Below are positions 25,956 through 34,999 of a stretch of DNA of 64,000 nt, piece by piece. The stretch comes from Hominenteromicrobium sp964531265 (GTDB lineage Bacteria > Bacillota > Clostridia > Oscillospirales > Acutalibacteraceae). The stretch's first letter is position 1. Every line of letters begins with the position of its first letter. The notes beneath the pieces are model-generated. The model had not been told where the DNA came from and made no database searches. It saw only the letters and a list, made by a program, of their open reading frames with translations. The translations under genes and the position numbers were made by a program. The stretch covers positions 115,373-179,372 of the forward strand of contig CAZHDW010000001.1 in the NCBI GenBank assembly GCA_964531265.1, given 5' to 3'.

Positions 25956-25990
25956 GCCGCTAAATCAAAAGAAATATTCAGTTTAAAGGA

Positions 25991-26020
25991 AACAGGCAGC
26001 CGTCATGACTGCCTGTTTTT
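25991..26020. terminator. Bidirectional terminator between DUF4091 and asnA
   Basis: AACAGGCAG pairs with CTGCCTGTT across a 9-base loop, then T-rich sequence. It serves both converging genes. Confidence 0.75.
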
Positions 26021-26043
26021 GCATGTATTCTGTTGATTACGTA

Positions 26044-27045
26044 TTACAGCAGGGTGATATTGTTTTTGGCACACATTTCTCGGGTCTTACTGTCCCATAT
26101 CGATGCCTGTACCTCGCCGATGTGCACCTTGTTCAGGAGAAGCATACAAAGGCGGCTCTGGCCGATGCCGCCGCCTATTGTCAGAGGCAGCTTGTTTTCG
26201 AGCAGCATTTTGTGGAAGGGCAGGCTTGCGCGATGCTCACAGCCGGAGAGCGTGAGTTGCTTTTTGAGTGAAGCCGGGTCAACACGAATGCCCATACTGC
26301 TGATCTCGAGGGCGATTCCGAGCCCTTCGTGCCACATGAGAAGATCTCCGTTCAGATCCCAATCATCGTAGTCCGGTGCGCGTCCGTCGTGCGGAACGCC
26401 GCAGCTTAGCTTATTTCCTATCTGCTTTATGAATACCGTTTTGTGAAGGCGGGTTATCTCGTTTTCGCGCTGCTTCGCCGTGAGGTTAGGGTAGAGGTCA
26501 TAGAGCTCCTGCGAGGTGATAAAAAATACATCGCGGCACAGCTCTGTCTCAAGTGAGGAAAACTGCCATTTCAGCTCGTCAAGTGTTCCGCATATGGCGC
26601 TTACTATGCGGCGTACGGTGTCCTCGAGATATTCGTCATTGCGCATCTCGGCGCTGATTACCTTTTCCCAATCCCACTGGTCAACGTAGATGGAGTGGAT
26701 ATTGTCAAGCTCCTCATCGCGACGTATGGCATTCATATCCGTGACAAGACCGTTTCCTACATAGAAGCCGTAGTCGTACAGGGCGAGACGCTTCCACTTT
26801 GCAAGGGAGTGCACAACCTGTGCATCCGCACCGACAGCCGGAATATCGAAGGTGACGGGACGCTCAACACCGTTGAGGTCGTCATTCAGGCCCGTTGCAG
26901 GGTCAAGAAAGAGCGGCGCCGTAACACGCTTAAGGTGCAGAGCGGAGCATATTTTAACAAGGAATACGTTTTTTATCAGACCTATGGCCTTCTGAGTTTC
27001 GTAAAGCCCAAGGCTAGGTGAGTAGTTTTCCGGTATCAACAGCAT
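26044..27045 (-). CDS. asnA: Aspartate--ammonia ligase
   Basis: Ammonia-dependent asparagine synthetase of 333 residues with a class II aminoacyl-tRNA synthetase-like fold. Visible segments include PLFLDPATGLNDDLNGVERPV, VHSLAKWKR, DQWDWEK and the C-terminal GGGIGQSRLCMLLL. It makes asparagine from aspartate, ammonia and ATP. The ATG is preceded by GGAGGA, and a promoter lies at 27090-27118. It is a single-gene unit convergent with DUF4091. Confidence 0.95.
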   Translation of the reverse strand: MLLIPENYSPSLGLYETQKAIGLIKNVFLVKICSALHLKRVTAPLFLDPATGLNDDLNGVERPVTFDIPAVGADAQVVHSLAKWKRLALYDYGFYVGNGLVTDMNAIRRDEELDNIHSIYVDQWDWEKVISAEMRNDEYLEDTVRRIVSAICGTLDELKWQFSSLETELCRDVFFITSQELYDLYPNLTAKQRENEITRLHKTVFIKQIGNKLSCGVPHDGRAPDYDDWDLNGDLLMWHEGLGIALEISSMGIRVDPASLKKQLTLSGCEHRASLPFHKMLLENKLPLTIGGGIGQSRLCMLLLNKVHIGEVQASIWDSKTREMCAKNNITLL

Positions 27046-27089
27046 AAAGTCCTCCGTTCTGCCGAGTATCGGCTGCTAAATGATATATG

Positions 27090-27118
27090 ATTATACAGTA
27101 TTCGCGCAAATATCGCAA
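27090..27118 (-). promoter_or_regulatory. Promoter for asnA
   Basis: Minus strand: TTGCGA (27113-27118), 17 bp, TATAAT (27090-27095). Confidence 0.55.
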
Positions 27119-27159
27119 GTGAAAGAAATGTAAATTTCATCTTTTTTTAAACAATACTC

Positions 27160-27188
27160 TTGAATTGGCCAAAGTATTATAGTATAAT
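27160..27188 (+). promoter_or_regulatory. Promoter for the tri-domain fusion gene
   Basis: TTGAAT (27160-27165), 17 bp, TATAAT (27183-27188). Transcription should begin near 27195. An ATG at 27197 would then be almost leaderless, so the start at 27269 is preferred for the gene. Confidence 0.65.
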
Positions 27189-27268
27189 CTTCGTTAATGA
27201 CGGCTAAGGCGCAGTTTCTTGCAAGCCGAGCTGTCCAAGAGTTTATTAGCAAAGGAATGACAACCAAC

Positions 27269-30200
27269 ATGAAAATCAGCTTCTCAACACTGGCATGCCC
27301 GGACTTCTCATGGACGGACATCTACTCGATGGCAAAAGACCTTCATTTTGACGGCATCGAGGTACGCGGACTAGGCGGCGACATTTTTGCTGTAAAAGCA
27401 AAGCCCTTTAGTGACAGCCAGCTACCGCTAACAGTGAAGAAGCTAAAGGAGCTTGGGCTTACCATTCCGTGCCTGGCCTCCGGCTGTGCGCTCAAGGATA
27501 AGGCACAGCACAACCAGAGCATTGTAGAGATAACACAGTATATCGTTCTTGCCCAGAAGCTCGGTACGCCCTATGTTCGTGTGCTCGGCGATCTCATGCC
27601 GGAGGCACATGGCGAGGTGGATGATAACTATGTTGCGGATGTTCTGCATGTTCTCGGCGTTATTGCCGAGGGCTTCGGAGTTTCGCTGCTCGTTGAATCC
27701 AACGGTGTCTATGCAAATACAAAGCGTCTGCGCAGACTGTTGGATACTGTAAATTCCCCGGCGGTCGGTGCACTGTGGGATATGCATAATCCCTATAGAT
27801 ATATGGCGGAAACACCTGAGGAGACAGTTGAAAACCTCGGTGACTATATCAAATACGTTCACATCAAGGACAGCGCCGTGACAGAAAGTGGCGTATCCTA
27901 TCGTATGCTCGGTGACGGCGATCTGCCTCTGGAGCACATGCTCGATGTTCTCAGAAGAAACGGCTTCGACGGATATGTTTCCCTTGAGCTCGGCAAGGAT
28001 TGGAGCGGTGAGCAGCTCTTTGACGCAGGTGTTATCTTCCCGCGTTACGCAAACTACATGAGGGAATATATGGAGTCCCACGAGTCAGAGGCTCCGCTGC
28101 AGGTCAGCAAGGCCGGCACCGGATATTATCCGTGGCCGAAGGAGACCCTCATCGATTGTACCTTCCCGGATGTTCTCGACAAAATGGTGGAGAAATTCCC
28201 GGATCAGCAGGCATTTGTCTATACAGAGCTCGATTACACACGTACATATAAGGAATTCAGGGACGATGTCGATCAGTTCGCACGCTCACTCATCGCAATG
28301 GGCGTCAAGAAGGGCGATCATGTTGCTATATGGGCGACGAATGTGCCGCAGTGGTACATAACCTTCTGGGCTACCGTGAAGATCGGTGCGGTGCTCGTAA
28401 CGGTCAACACCGCATATAAGATACATGAGGCGGAGTACCTCCTCAGACAGTCGGACACACATACTCTCGTTATGGTGGATGGCTATAAGGACAGCGACTA
28501 TGTCGGCATTATTAAGGAGCTCTGCCCGGAGCTTGCAGATTCCAAGCCCGGCCAGCTCAAGTGCAAGAGGCTGCCCATGCTGCGCAATATCGTTACGACT
28601 GACAGCACACAGCCCGGCTGCTATTCATGGCAGGCTGCACTTGACCTTGCAGAGACGGTTCCGTACAGCGAGGTCGAGGCAAGACGCTCACGCATCAATA
28701 AGGATGACGTGTGCAATATGCAGTACACATCCGGTACTACCGGCTTCCCGAAGGGCGTTATGCTCACCCACTATAATGTTGTCAACAACGGTAAGGCCAT
28801 TGGTGACTGCATGGATCTTTCCACAGCAGACCGCATGATGATCCAGGTGCCGATGTTCCATTGCTTCGGTATGGTGCTTGCCATGACCGCTTCAATGACG
28901 CACGGCACAACGATGAGCCCGATAACGGCATTTTCGCCGCGTAAGGGCCTTGCATGCATCAATAAGGAAAAGATAACAGCCTTCCACGGTGTTCCCACGA
29001 TGTTTATCGCTATGCTGGAGCACCCGGATTTCGAAAAGACAGATTTCTCCCATATGCGTACCGGCATAATGGCAGGCTCTCCCTGCCCGGTAAAGGTCAT
29101 GCAGGATGTGCTTGACAAGATGCATATGAACGAGATATGCATAACCTACGGTCAGACCGAGGCTTCCCCGGCCTGCACGATGAGCAAGACAACGGATTCC
29201 ATTGAGACCCGTGTTGCGACGGTCGGCGGCCCGATATTCGGCGTTGAATGCAAGATAGTCGACCCCGAGACCAATGAGGAGCTTCCGGATAACGTTGACG
29301 GCGAGTTCGTAGCACGAGGCTACAATATCATGAAGGGCTATTACAAGATGCCCGAGGCCACAGCCGCTGCAATAGACAGCGACGGCTGGCTGCATACCGG
29401 TGACCTTGCACGCCGCACTCCGGACGGAAATTACAAGATAACCGGCCGTATCAAGGATATGATAATCCGCGGCGGCGAGAATATCTACCCCAAGGAAATC
29501 GAGGATTTCCTCTACACCAGCCCGAAGATCAAGGATGTTCAGGTTATCGGTGTGCCGGATGAGCAGTACGGCGAGGAAATCATGGCTTGTGTTGTCCTCA
29601 AGGAGAACGAGACTGCGACTGAGGAAGAAATCAAGGACTTTGTACGTACGCATATGGCAAAGCACAAGGTGCCGCGCTATGTCGATTTCGTTGACAGCTT
29701 CCCGATGAATGCCGCAGGAAAGATACTCAAATATAAGATGCGCGAGGATGCCGTGCAGAAGCTCAAGCTCCGCCAGAAGAATGCTTTCGAGGCAAGCAAT
29801 GCGGCAGTTTCCGCAGATTTCGGTGTCAATTCCGCGGTATCTACCATACGCGACAAGTTCGGCTTCAGCCTGCCGGTTGAAATGCGTCCCGAATTCCGTA
29901 CGGAGGTCAAGAGAAGCAGTCAGGCTCTCGGACGTCAGCTCAGCCCGGACGAACTCTACAAGCTCTTCGAGGAGGAGTACGTCACGGTGCGTGAGCCATA
30001 TGACCTCAAGAAGTACAGGATATTCGAGGAGAACGAGCTCGGAGGCGAGGTTGCAGTTGAATTTGAGGGCACTATCCGCGTAGGCGGCGAGCAGAAGAAG
30101 ATAGGCGGCAGAGGAAACGGCCCGATCGATGCATTCTTCAGTGCATTGGAATCCATGGGCATTACGGATTACAAATTCGTTTCCTACAGCGAGCACGCTA

Positions 30201-30352
30201 TATCCGCCGGTGCCGACTCCAAGGCCGTGTCCTACATACATCTTGAAAAGAACGGCGAGGCGCTTTACGGCGTGGGTATTGATAACAATATCAGCCTTGC
30301 ATCCATCAAGGGTATAGTCTCCGCGATAAACCGCGCAGAAAGAACAAAATAA
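27269..30352 (+). CDS. TIM-barrel isomerase / acyl-CoA ligase / LeuA regulatory-domain fusion
   Basis: A 1027-residue protein in three parts. Residues 1-275: a sugar-phosphate-isomerase-like TIM barrel (MKISFSTLACPDFSW; VHIKDS; SLELGKDW). Residues 280-835: an AMP-forming acyl-CoA synthetase with the ATP loop YTSGTTGFPKG (near 485), YGQTEASP, TGDLARR and the catalytic-Lys region AAGKILKYK. Residues about 850-1027: the linker and allosteric domain of 2-isopropylmalate synthase (EFEGTIRV, GRGNGPIDAF, GVGIDNNI) without the LeuA catalytic barrel. The LeuA domain suggests leucine control. The substrate is unknown. ATG at 27269 or 27257; AAAGGA lies upstream. Confidence 0.75.
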   Translation: MKISFSTLACPDFSWTDIYSMAKDLHFDGIEVRGLGGDIFAVKAKPFSDSQLPLTVKKLKELGLTIPCLASGCALKDKAQHNQSIVEITQYIVLAQKLGTPYVRVLGDLMPEAHGEVDDNYVADVLHVLGVIAEGFGVSLLVESNGVYANTKRLRRLLDTVNSPAVGALWDMHNPYRYMAETPEETVENLGDYIKYVHIKDSAVTESGVSYRMLGDGDLPLEHMLDVLRRNGFDGYVSLELGKDWSGEQLFDAGVIFPRYANYMREYMESHESEAPLQVSKAGTGYYPWPKETLIDCTFPDVLDKMVEKFPDQQAFVYTELDYTRTYKEFRDDVDQFARSLIAMGVKKGDHVAIWATNVPQWYITFWATVKIGAVLVTVNTAYKIHEAEYLLRQSDTHTLVMVDGYKDSDYVGIIKELCPELADSKPGQLKCKRLPMLRNIVTTDSTQPGCYSWQAALDLAETVPYSEVEARRSRINKDDVCNMQYTSGTTGFPKGVMLTHYNVVNNGKAIGDCMDLSTADRMMIQVPMFHCFGMVLAMTASMTHGTTMSPITAFSPRKGLACINKEKITAFHGVPTMFIAMLEHPDFEKTDFSHMRTGIMAGSPCPVKVMQDVLDKMHMNEICITYGQTEASPACTMSKTTDSIETRVATVGGPIFGVECKIVDPETNEELPDNVDGEFVARGYNIMKGYYKMPEATAAAIDSDGWLHTGDLARRTPDGNYKITGRIKDMIIRGGENIYPKEIEDFLYTSPKIKDVQVIGVPDEQYGEEIMACVVLKENETATEEEIKDFVRTHMAKHKVPRYVDFVDSFPMNAAGKILKYKMREDAVQKLKLRQKNAFEASNAAVSADFGVNSAVSTIRDKFGFSLPVEMRPEFRTEVKRSSQALGRQLSPDELYKLFEEEYVTVREPYDLKKYRIFEENELGGEVAVEFEGTIRVGGEQKKIGGRGNGPIDAFFSALESMGITDYKFVSYSEHAISAGADSKAVSYIHLEKNGEALYGVGIDNNISLASIKGIVSAINRAERTK

Positions 30353-30360
30353 TAAATTCT

Positions 30361-30388
30361 GACAGGGGCGCTCTTCCGTGCCCCTGTC
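30361..30388 (+). terminator. Hairpin after the tri-domain gene
   Basis: GACAGGGGC pairs with GCCCCTGTC across ten bases. The following sequence is only mildly T-rich, so readthrough into the oxidoreductase gene 28 bp on is plausible. Confidence 0.45.
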
Positions 30389-30415
30389 TCTATGTAATTT
30401 ACGGAGGTATTCCAT

Positions 30416-31705
30416 ATGAAAACACCTATCACTTTTGCAATTGCCGGCTTTGGCAGCCGAGGCAGCACATATGCATCCATGCAGAAACTGTTCCCGGATA
30501 AGATGAAGGTAGTCGCTGTGGCGGATATCCGCCCGGAGCGCGTAAGAATTGCAAAGGAGCTCTACGATATCCCCGAGGATATGTGCTTTGCAAGCGCCGA
30601 GGAAATGCTTGAGCAGCCGAAGCTTGCCGATGTAATAGTTATCGGCACAATGGACAGACAGCATGTAGGCCACGCTATACCGGCTCTGGAAAAGGGCTAT
30701 AATGTGCTTATGGAGAAGCCGATTTCTCCCGATCTCAAGGAGTGTCAGCACATTCTGGAGGTCGCCGAGCACAGCACAGGCAAGATAATAGTGTGCCATG
30801 TGCTTCGCTATACAAAGTTTTATAACACACTTAAGTCGATACTCGATTCCGGCAAGCTCGGCGATATCGTCACAGTATCCGCAAGTGAGGATGTTTGCTA
30901 CTGGCACCAGTCCCATTCCTTTGTTCGCGGAAACTGGCGCAACAGCGATGAGACAAGCCCAATGATATTGCAGAAATGCTGCCACGATATGGATATCTAC
31001 ACATGGCTGCTCGGAAAGAAGTGCAAGTCCGTTTCATCCATAGGCGGCACAAGCTTCTTCAATCGTGAGCATGCACCGGAGGGTGCAACACCCTACTGCT
31101 TTGGTGGATGTAAGGCCAAGGAGGGATGTATCTACGACTGCGAGAAGATATATATCACAAACCCGAAAACCGGTGTGCAGAACAAGGGCTGCTGGATGCC
31201 CGAGGTTGTCTGCGGTACGGAGCCCACTGCGGAGCTTTTGTATGAAAAGCTCAAGGACGGTCAGTACGGCAGATGCGTATTCATGTGCGATAACAATGTT
31301 GTCGATCATCAGCAGGTCAATCTGCTGTTCGAGGACGGCGCAACGATGAATTTCACCATGTGCGCATTCACCGAGACGGGCAATCGCCACTTTAAGGCAA
31401 TGGGTACAAAGGGTGATATTTCGGCGGATATGGCCTCGAATAAGATACGCGTGCGTGTATTCGGACAGCCGGAGGAGATAGTGGATGTCTCCTTGCTTCA
31501 GGAGGATTTCCAGGGACACGGCGGTGGAGACAGCGGCATTATCGCAGATTTTCTCGACATGCTCATCAACGAGACGGATGCCACAGCCAGAACTACCACA
31601 CTTCCGAACTCCATGGAAAGCCATTTCCTCTGCCTTGCAATAGAGGAGTCCCGCATGAACGGCGGTAAGGTCGTCGAGATGGATGAATTCAGAAACAGAA
31701 AATAA
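30416..31705 (+). CDS. Gfo/Idh/MocA-family oxidoreductase
   Basis: NAD(P)-dependent sugar oxidoreductase-like protein of 429 residues. The N-terminal Rossmann fold starts FAIAGFGSRGSTYA, and the family EKP motif is in VLMEKPISP, followed by the central CHVLRYTKFY. A Cys-rich insert (CFGGCKAKEGCIYDC, near 225) is present, as in one subgroup of the family. The substrate is unknown; ROK kinase and SIS genes downstream suggest sugar catabolism. GGAGG lies nine bases before the ATG. Confidence 0.85.
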   Translation: MKTPITFAIAGFGSRGSTYASMQKLFPDKMKVVAVADIRPERVRIAKELYDIPEDMCFASAEEMLEQPKLADVIVIGTMDRQHVGHAIPALEKGYNVLMEKPISPDLKECQHILEVAEHSTGKIIVCHVLRYTKFYNTLKSILDSGKLGDIVTVSASEDVCYWHQSHSFVRGNWRNSDETSPMILQKCCHDMDIYTWLLGKKCKSVSSIGGTSFFNREHAPEGATPYCFGGCKAKEGCIYDCEKIYITNPKTGVQNKGCWMPEVVCGTEPTAELLYEKLKDGQYGRCVFMCDNNVVDHQQVNLLFEDGATMNFTMCAFTETGNRHFKAMGTKGDISADMASNKIRVRVFGQPEEIVDVSLLQEDFQGHGGGDSGIIADFLDMLINETDATARTTTLPNSMESHFLCLAIEESRMNGGKVVEMDEFRNRK

Positions 31706-31867
31706 GAGCCGATAAGCATAAAAAGTATACCGCCGATGGTCGCACTGCGAAAGTCGGCGGTTAATTGCTTTATCCTTGATTTTATATGATGGATACACAG
31801 GATGCTTGTTGCTTTTTTCAACATCTGGTTGTAAACTTAGTTCAAGCTGAATTTGGGGGAGACGAAA

Positions 31868-32797
31868 ATGTATATCGGTATTGATATCGGCGGCACAAAA
31901 TGCGCCGTCATACAGAGCGATGAAAGCATGAATATAACCGGAAAGATCAAAATGGATACCGGAAATGTTAATGATACGCTTGAAAGGATATTCAGTGCAG
32001 TTGAAAGCTTTGGAGACTGCGACGCAATCGGCGTTTCGTGCGGAGGGCCGCTTGATGAAGGGCGCGGAATCATCTGCTCGCCGCCGAATCTTCCCGGATG
32101 GGATGATATCCACATTACGGAAATGCTCCGTGAGAGATTCAAGGTTCCGGCATTTCTGCGCAATGATGCAAATGCATGTGCCTTGGCAGAGTGGCAGTTC
32201 GGCGCAGGCGTGGGCACGAGGAATATGGTCTTCCTGACCTTCGGCACGGGAATGGGTGCCGGCTTGATACTTAACGGTGCACTTTACGGCGGCACAAACG
32301 GCAACGCCGGCGAAGTCGGACATATGCGCATGGAGCGTTTTGGCCCGACGGGATATGGCAAAATGGGCTCGTTCGAGGGCTTCTGCAGCGGCGGCGGTAT
32401 GGCTCAGCTCGGAAAAACGCTTGCTGAAAGATATTTGCAGACGGGCGGAAAGCTGCCGTACAAAACGGAGGAAATAACCGCAAAGCTGTTGGCGGAGCAG
32501 GCAAGAAACGGCGATAAGGTGGCACTGGAGGCTTTTCGTATCACGGGTGAAAAGCTTGGCGAGGCAGCGGCTGTCATGATAGATATGCTGAATCCGGAGG
32601 CAATAGTGATAGGCAGCATATTCGCGAGATGTGAGGATCTTTTGAGGGAGCATGCCGAAAGAGTGATAAGAGATGAAGCTTTGTCACAGAGTGCCGCGGT
32701 GTGCAGGTTTCTGCCGGCAAAGCTCGGTGAAAAGATCGGCGATATAGCAGCGCTTGCTGTGGCAGTGGAGGGACTCAGAAATGAAAAATTACATTGA
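31868..32797 (+). CDS. ROK-family sugar kinase-like protein, zinc-motif-less
   Basis: ROK protein of 309 residues with the ATP loop GIDIGGTKCAV and a second phosphate loop FLTFGTGMGAGL. The usual ROK zinc motif CxCGxxGC is absent: the region reads GPTGYGKMGSFEGFCSG. Members phosphorylate glucose, N-acetylmannosamine or similar sugars; no DNA-binding domain is present, so it is probably a kinase rather than a repressor. The ATG at 31868 follows GGGGGAG. The end overlaps the SIS gene by 17 bp. Confidence 0.8.
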   Translation: MYIGIDIGGTKCAVIQSDESMNITGKIKMDTGNVNDTLERIFSAVESFGDCDAIGVSCGGPLDEGRGIICSPPNLPGWDDIHITEMLRERFKVPAFLRNDANACALAEWQFGAGVGTRNMVFLTFGTGMGAGLILNGALYGGTNGNAGEVGHMRMERFGPTGYGKMGSFEGFCSGGGMAQLGKTLAERYLQTGGKLPYKTEEITAKLLAEQARNGDKVALEAFRITGEKLGEAAAVMIDMLNPEAIVIGSIFARCEDLLREHAERVIRDEALSQSAAVCRFLPAKLGEKIGDIAALAVAVEGLRNEKLH

Positions 32798-33407
32798 TAT
32801 GACCATCAATACCCATCCGGCACTCGGTGTGTGCCGAGAGGATATACAGAGCGCAGTAGACGCGATACTTGAGATGCACAATAACGGCGGAAAGCTGCTG
32901 CTGTGCGGAAACGGCGGAAGTGCGGCGGATTGTGAGCATATTTCCGGCGAGCTGTTGAAGGGCTTCATGCTCAAAAGAAAGGCCGGGGGCGAGCTGCTTG
33001 ATGCACTTTCAAAGGAGCTTGGCAAAGACGGCGCAGAGAAGCTTCAGCAGGGCGTGGCAGCGATACCACTGCCGTCCCTTGTGGGTGTTGGTTCTGCATT
33101 TTGCAATGATGTCGACCCCGCGCTGGTGTATGCTCAGCTCGTTTTGACGCTCGGCTCAGCAAATGACGTCCTGCTGTGCATTTCCACATCCGGTAACTCA
33201 AAAAATGTCGTTCAGGCCGCTAAGACCGCAAGAGCCCTGGGGATTTGTACGATAGCGCTGACCGGAGAAAGCGGCGGCGCGCTGAAATCACTGTGTGACA
33301 TCGCTATATGCGTGCCCGAAACCGAAACCTACCGCGTGCAGGAGTATCATCTGCCCGTGTATCACGCAATATGCGCTCAGGTTGAAGAAGCCGTTTTCGG
33401 AGAATAA
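32781..33407 (+). CDS. SIS-domain isomerase, GmhA-like
   Basis: Protein of 208 residues with the phosphosugar-binding SIS fold: LLCGNGGSAADCEHISGEL and LCISTSGNSKNV. This is the pattern of phosphoheptose isomerase (GmhA), which makes D-glycero-D-manno-heptose-7-phosphate, but no other heptose genes are seen and the organism looks Gram-positive. A different phosphosugar is therefore possible. The ATG at 32781 lies inside the end of the ROK gene, behind GGAGGG, indicating coupled translation with the kinase. Confidence 0.75.
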   Translation: MKNYIDMTINTHPALGVCREDIQSAVDAILEMHNNGGKLLLCGNGGSAADCEHISGELLKGFMLKRKAGGELLDALSKELGKDGAEKLQQGVAAIPLPSLVGVGSAFCNDVDPALVYAQLVLTLGSANDVLLCISTSGNSKNVVQAAKTARALGICTIALTGESGGALKSLCDIAICVPETETYRVQEYHLPVYHAICAQVEEAVFGE

Positions 33408-33534
33408 CTTTTCAAAATCAGAAACAGACATAGCCGATACTCACGCCAATGCCTGTTTTTATCATTTTGAAAGCGAGTATACGTGTATCTTGCCATTGCG
33501 GTAAATCAAAGGTATAACTGCTGAATTCTGTTAA

Positions 33535-33564
33535 TTTATCAGTTACAACTGATAAAAGTATAAT
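33535..33564 (+). promoter_or_regulatory. Palindrome overlapping a possible promoter
   Basis: TTTATCAGTT and AACTGATAAA (33535-33556) are perfect 10-bp arms around two bases. TTATCA (33536-33541), 17 bp, TATAAT (33559-33564) could be a promoter with the palindrome as operator. It lies in the 444-bp gap before ychF. Confidence 0.4.
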
Positions 33565-33655
33565 TTACTCATTGAAAATCAGATGTAATTCGGGACTGGC
33601 ATCCGCGCCAACGCCTCGCTACGGTGTTTATATGATATATTTTGCAAAATAAGAC

Positions 33656-33851
33656 TTGAGAAACGATGGATAATCCGCTATAATTTATACTGTGGCTTTA
33701 TGCCTATCGATTTTTAGGTTTGTCCGTGTCGTTGGGATTTAGTCCGCATGGCATGGAGGTTCGGACTTAATTGGATTTTCGAAAATGGCGTAAAGGCCAA
33801 AACGCGAAAACCCTTGCAAATAAAGGAAAAATCAAAGGAGAATGAGATAAA
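33656..33851 (+). promoter_or_regulatory. ychF promoter and long 5' leader
   Basis: TTGAGA (33656-33661), 17 bp, TATAAT (33679-33684). About 160 bases of leader follow before ychF, with a small stem AGTCCG/CGGACT around 33740-33765. I do not recognise it as a known riboswitch, and no terminator or ORF is evident in it. Confidence 0.55.
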
Positions 33852-34946
33852 ATGAAATTAGGTATCGTGGGTCTGCCGAATGTCGGCAAAAGCACTCTTT
33901 TTAATGCCATAACAAATGCAGGTGCACAGTCCGCTAACTATCCGTTCTGCACGATAGAGCCGAATGTCGGCGTTGTTGCTGTTCCGGATAAGCGTCTTGA
34001 TAAGCTGGCTGAAATGTATGAGCCGGAGAAGTTTACACCAGCTACCATTGAGTTCGTCGATATTGCAGGTCTTGTTAAGGGCGCATCCAAGGGCGAGGGC
34101 CTCGGCAACAAGTTTCTCTCCAATATCCGCGAGGTTGATGCGGTCGTGCATGTTGTGCGTTGCTTTGAAAACGACGATATCATCCATGTTGAGGGCTCTA
34201 TCGACCCGGCAAGAGATATCGAGACAATTGATCTTGAACTCATCCTGTCCGATATGGAGATACTCGACCGCCGTATCGATAAGACAAAGAAGATGATAAA
34301 GGCCGATAAGAAGTACCAGACCGAGCTTGAGTTCTTTGAGCGCGTCAAGGAGGCTCTTGATAATGGCAAGCCGGCAAGAAGCGTTTCCTGCACTGAAGAG
34401 GAGGCGGAGCTGCTTTCATCCGTAAGCCTGCTCACCAATAAGCCGATCATTTTTGCCGCGAACATGAGCGAGACCGACTTTGCAGACGGTATTGAGAATA
34501 ACCCCGGTTACATGGCTGTTAAGAAGATAGCCGATGAGCAGCATGCGGCGGTGCTTCCGATATGTGCAGAGATAGAGGCTGAAATATCCGGTATGGATAT
34601 GGAGGAAAAGGAGATATTCCTTGCGGATATGGGCCTTACAGAGTCCGGCCTTGACAGACTTATCAATGCCTGCTATTCACTGCTTGGCTTGATCTCCTAT
34701 CTCACCGCAGGTAAGCCGGAGGTACGTGCATGGACTATAACCAAGGGCACAAAGGCTCCGCAGGCTGCAGGTAAGATCCACAGCGACTTCGAAAGAGGCT
34801 TTATCCGTGCCGAGGTCATTGCATTTGATGATCTTATGGAATGCGGCACAATGGCAGCAGCCAAGGAAAAGGGCCTTGTTCGCAGCGAGGGCAAGGAGTA
34901 CGTGATGCAGGACGGCGATATCGTTCTGTTCAGATTCAACGTTTAA
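33852..34946 (+). CDS. ychF: Redox-regulated ATPase YchF
   Basis: OBG-family P-loop protein of 364 residues that prefers ATP and binds ribosomes. G1 is GLPNVGKSTLFNAIT, switch II is DIAGLVKGA, and the G4 position reads NMSE instead of NKxD, which explains ATP use. The C-terminal TGS domain contains RAWTITKGTKAPQAAG and ends DIVLFRFNV. AAAGGAG precedes the ATG. A terminator follows at 34961-34997. Confidence 0.96.
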   Translation: MKLGIVGLPNVGKSTLFNAITNAGAQSANYPFCTIEPNVGVVAVPDKRLDKLAEMYEPEKFTPATIEFVDIAGLVKGASKGEGLGNKFLSNIREVDAVVHVVRCFENDDIIHVEGSIDPARDIETIDLELILSDMEILDRRIDKTKKMIKADKKYQTELEFFERVKEALDNGKPARSVSCTEEEAELLSSVSLLTNKPIIFAANMSETDFADGIENNPGYMAVKKIADEQHAAVLPICAEIEAEISGMDMEEKEIFLADMGLTESGLDRLINACYSLLGLISYLTAGKPEVRAWTITKGTKAPQAAGKIHSDFERGFIRAEVIAFDDLMECGTMAAAKEKGLVRSEGKEYVMQDGDIVLFRFNV

Positions 34947-34960
34947 TTTCAGAATATTAT

Positions 34961-34997
34961 GAGAGTCCGTATGCAGTGAAGCATACGGACTCTTTTT
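34961..34997. terminator. Bidirectional terminator between ychF and serA
   Basis: GAGAGTCCGTATGC pairs with GCATACGGACTCT, then five T on the plus strand. Confidence 0.85.
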
Positions 34998-34999
34998 CG

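Noticed and set aside
33408..33534. Small gene or terminator after the SIS gene
   Set aside because: Only weak, interrupted pairing and no coding frame with a ribosome site. I see nothing I can support in this stretch.
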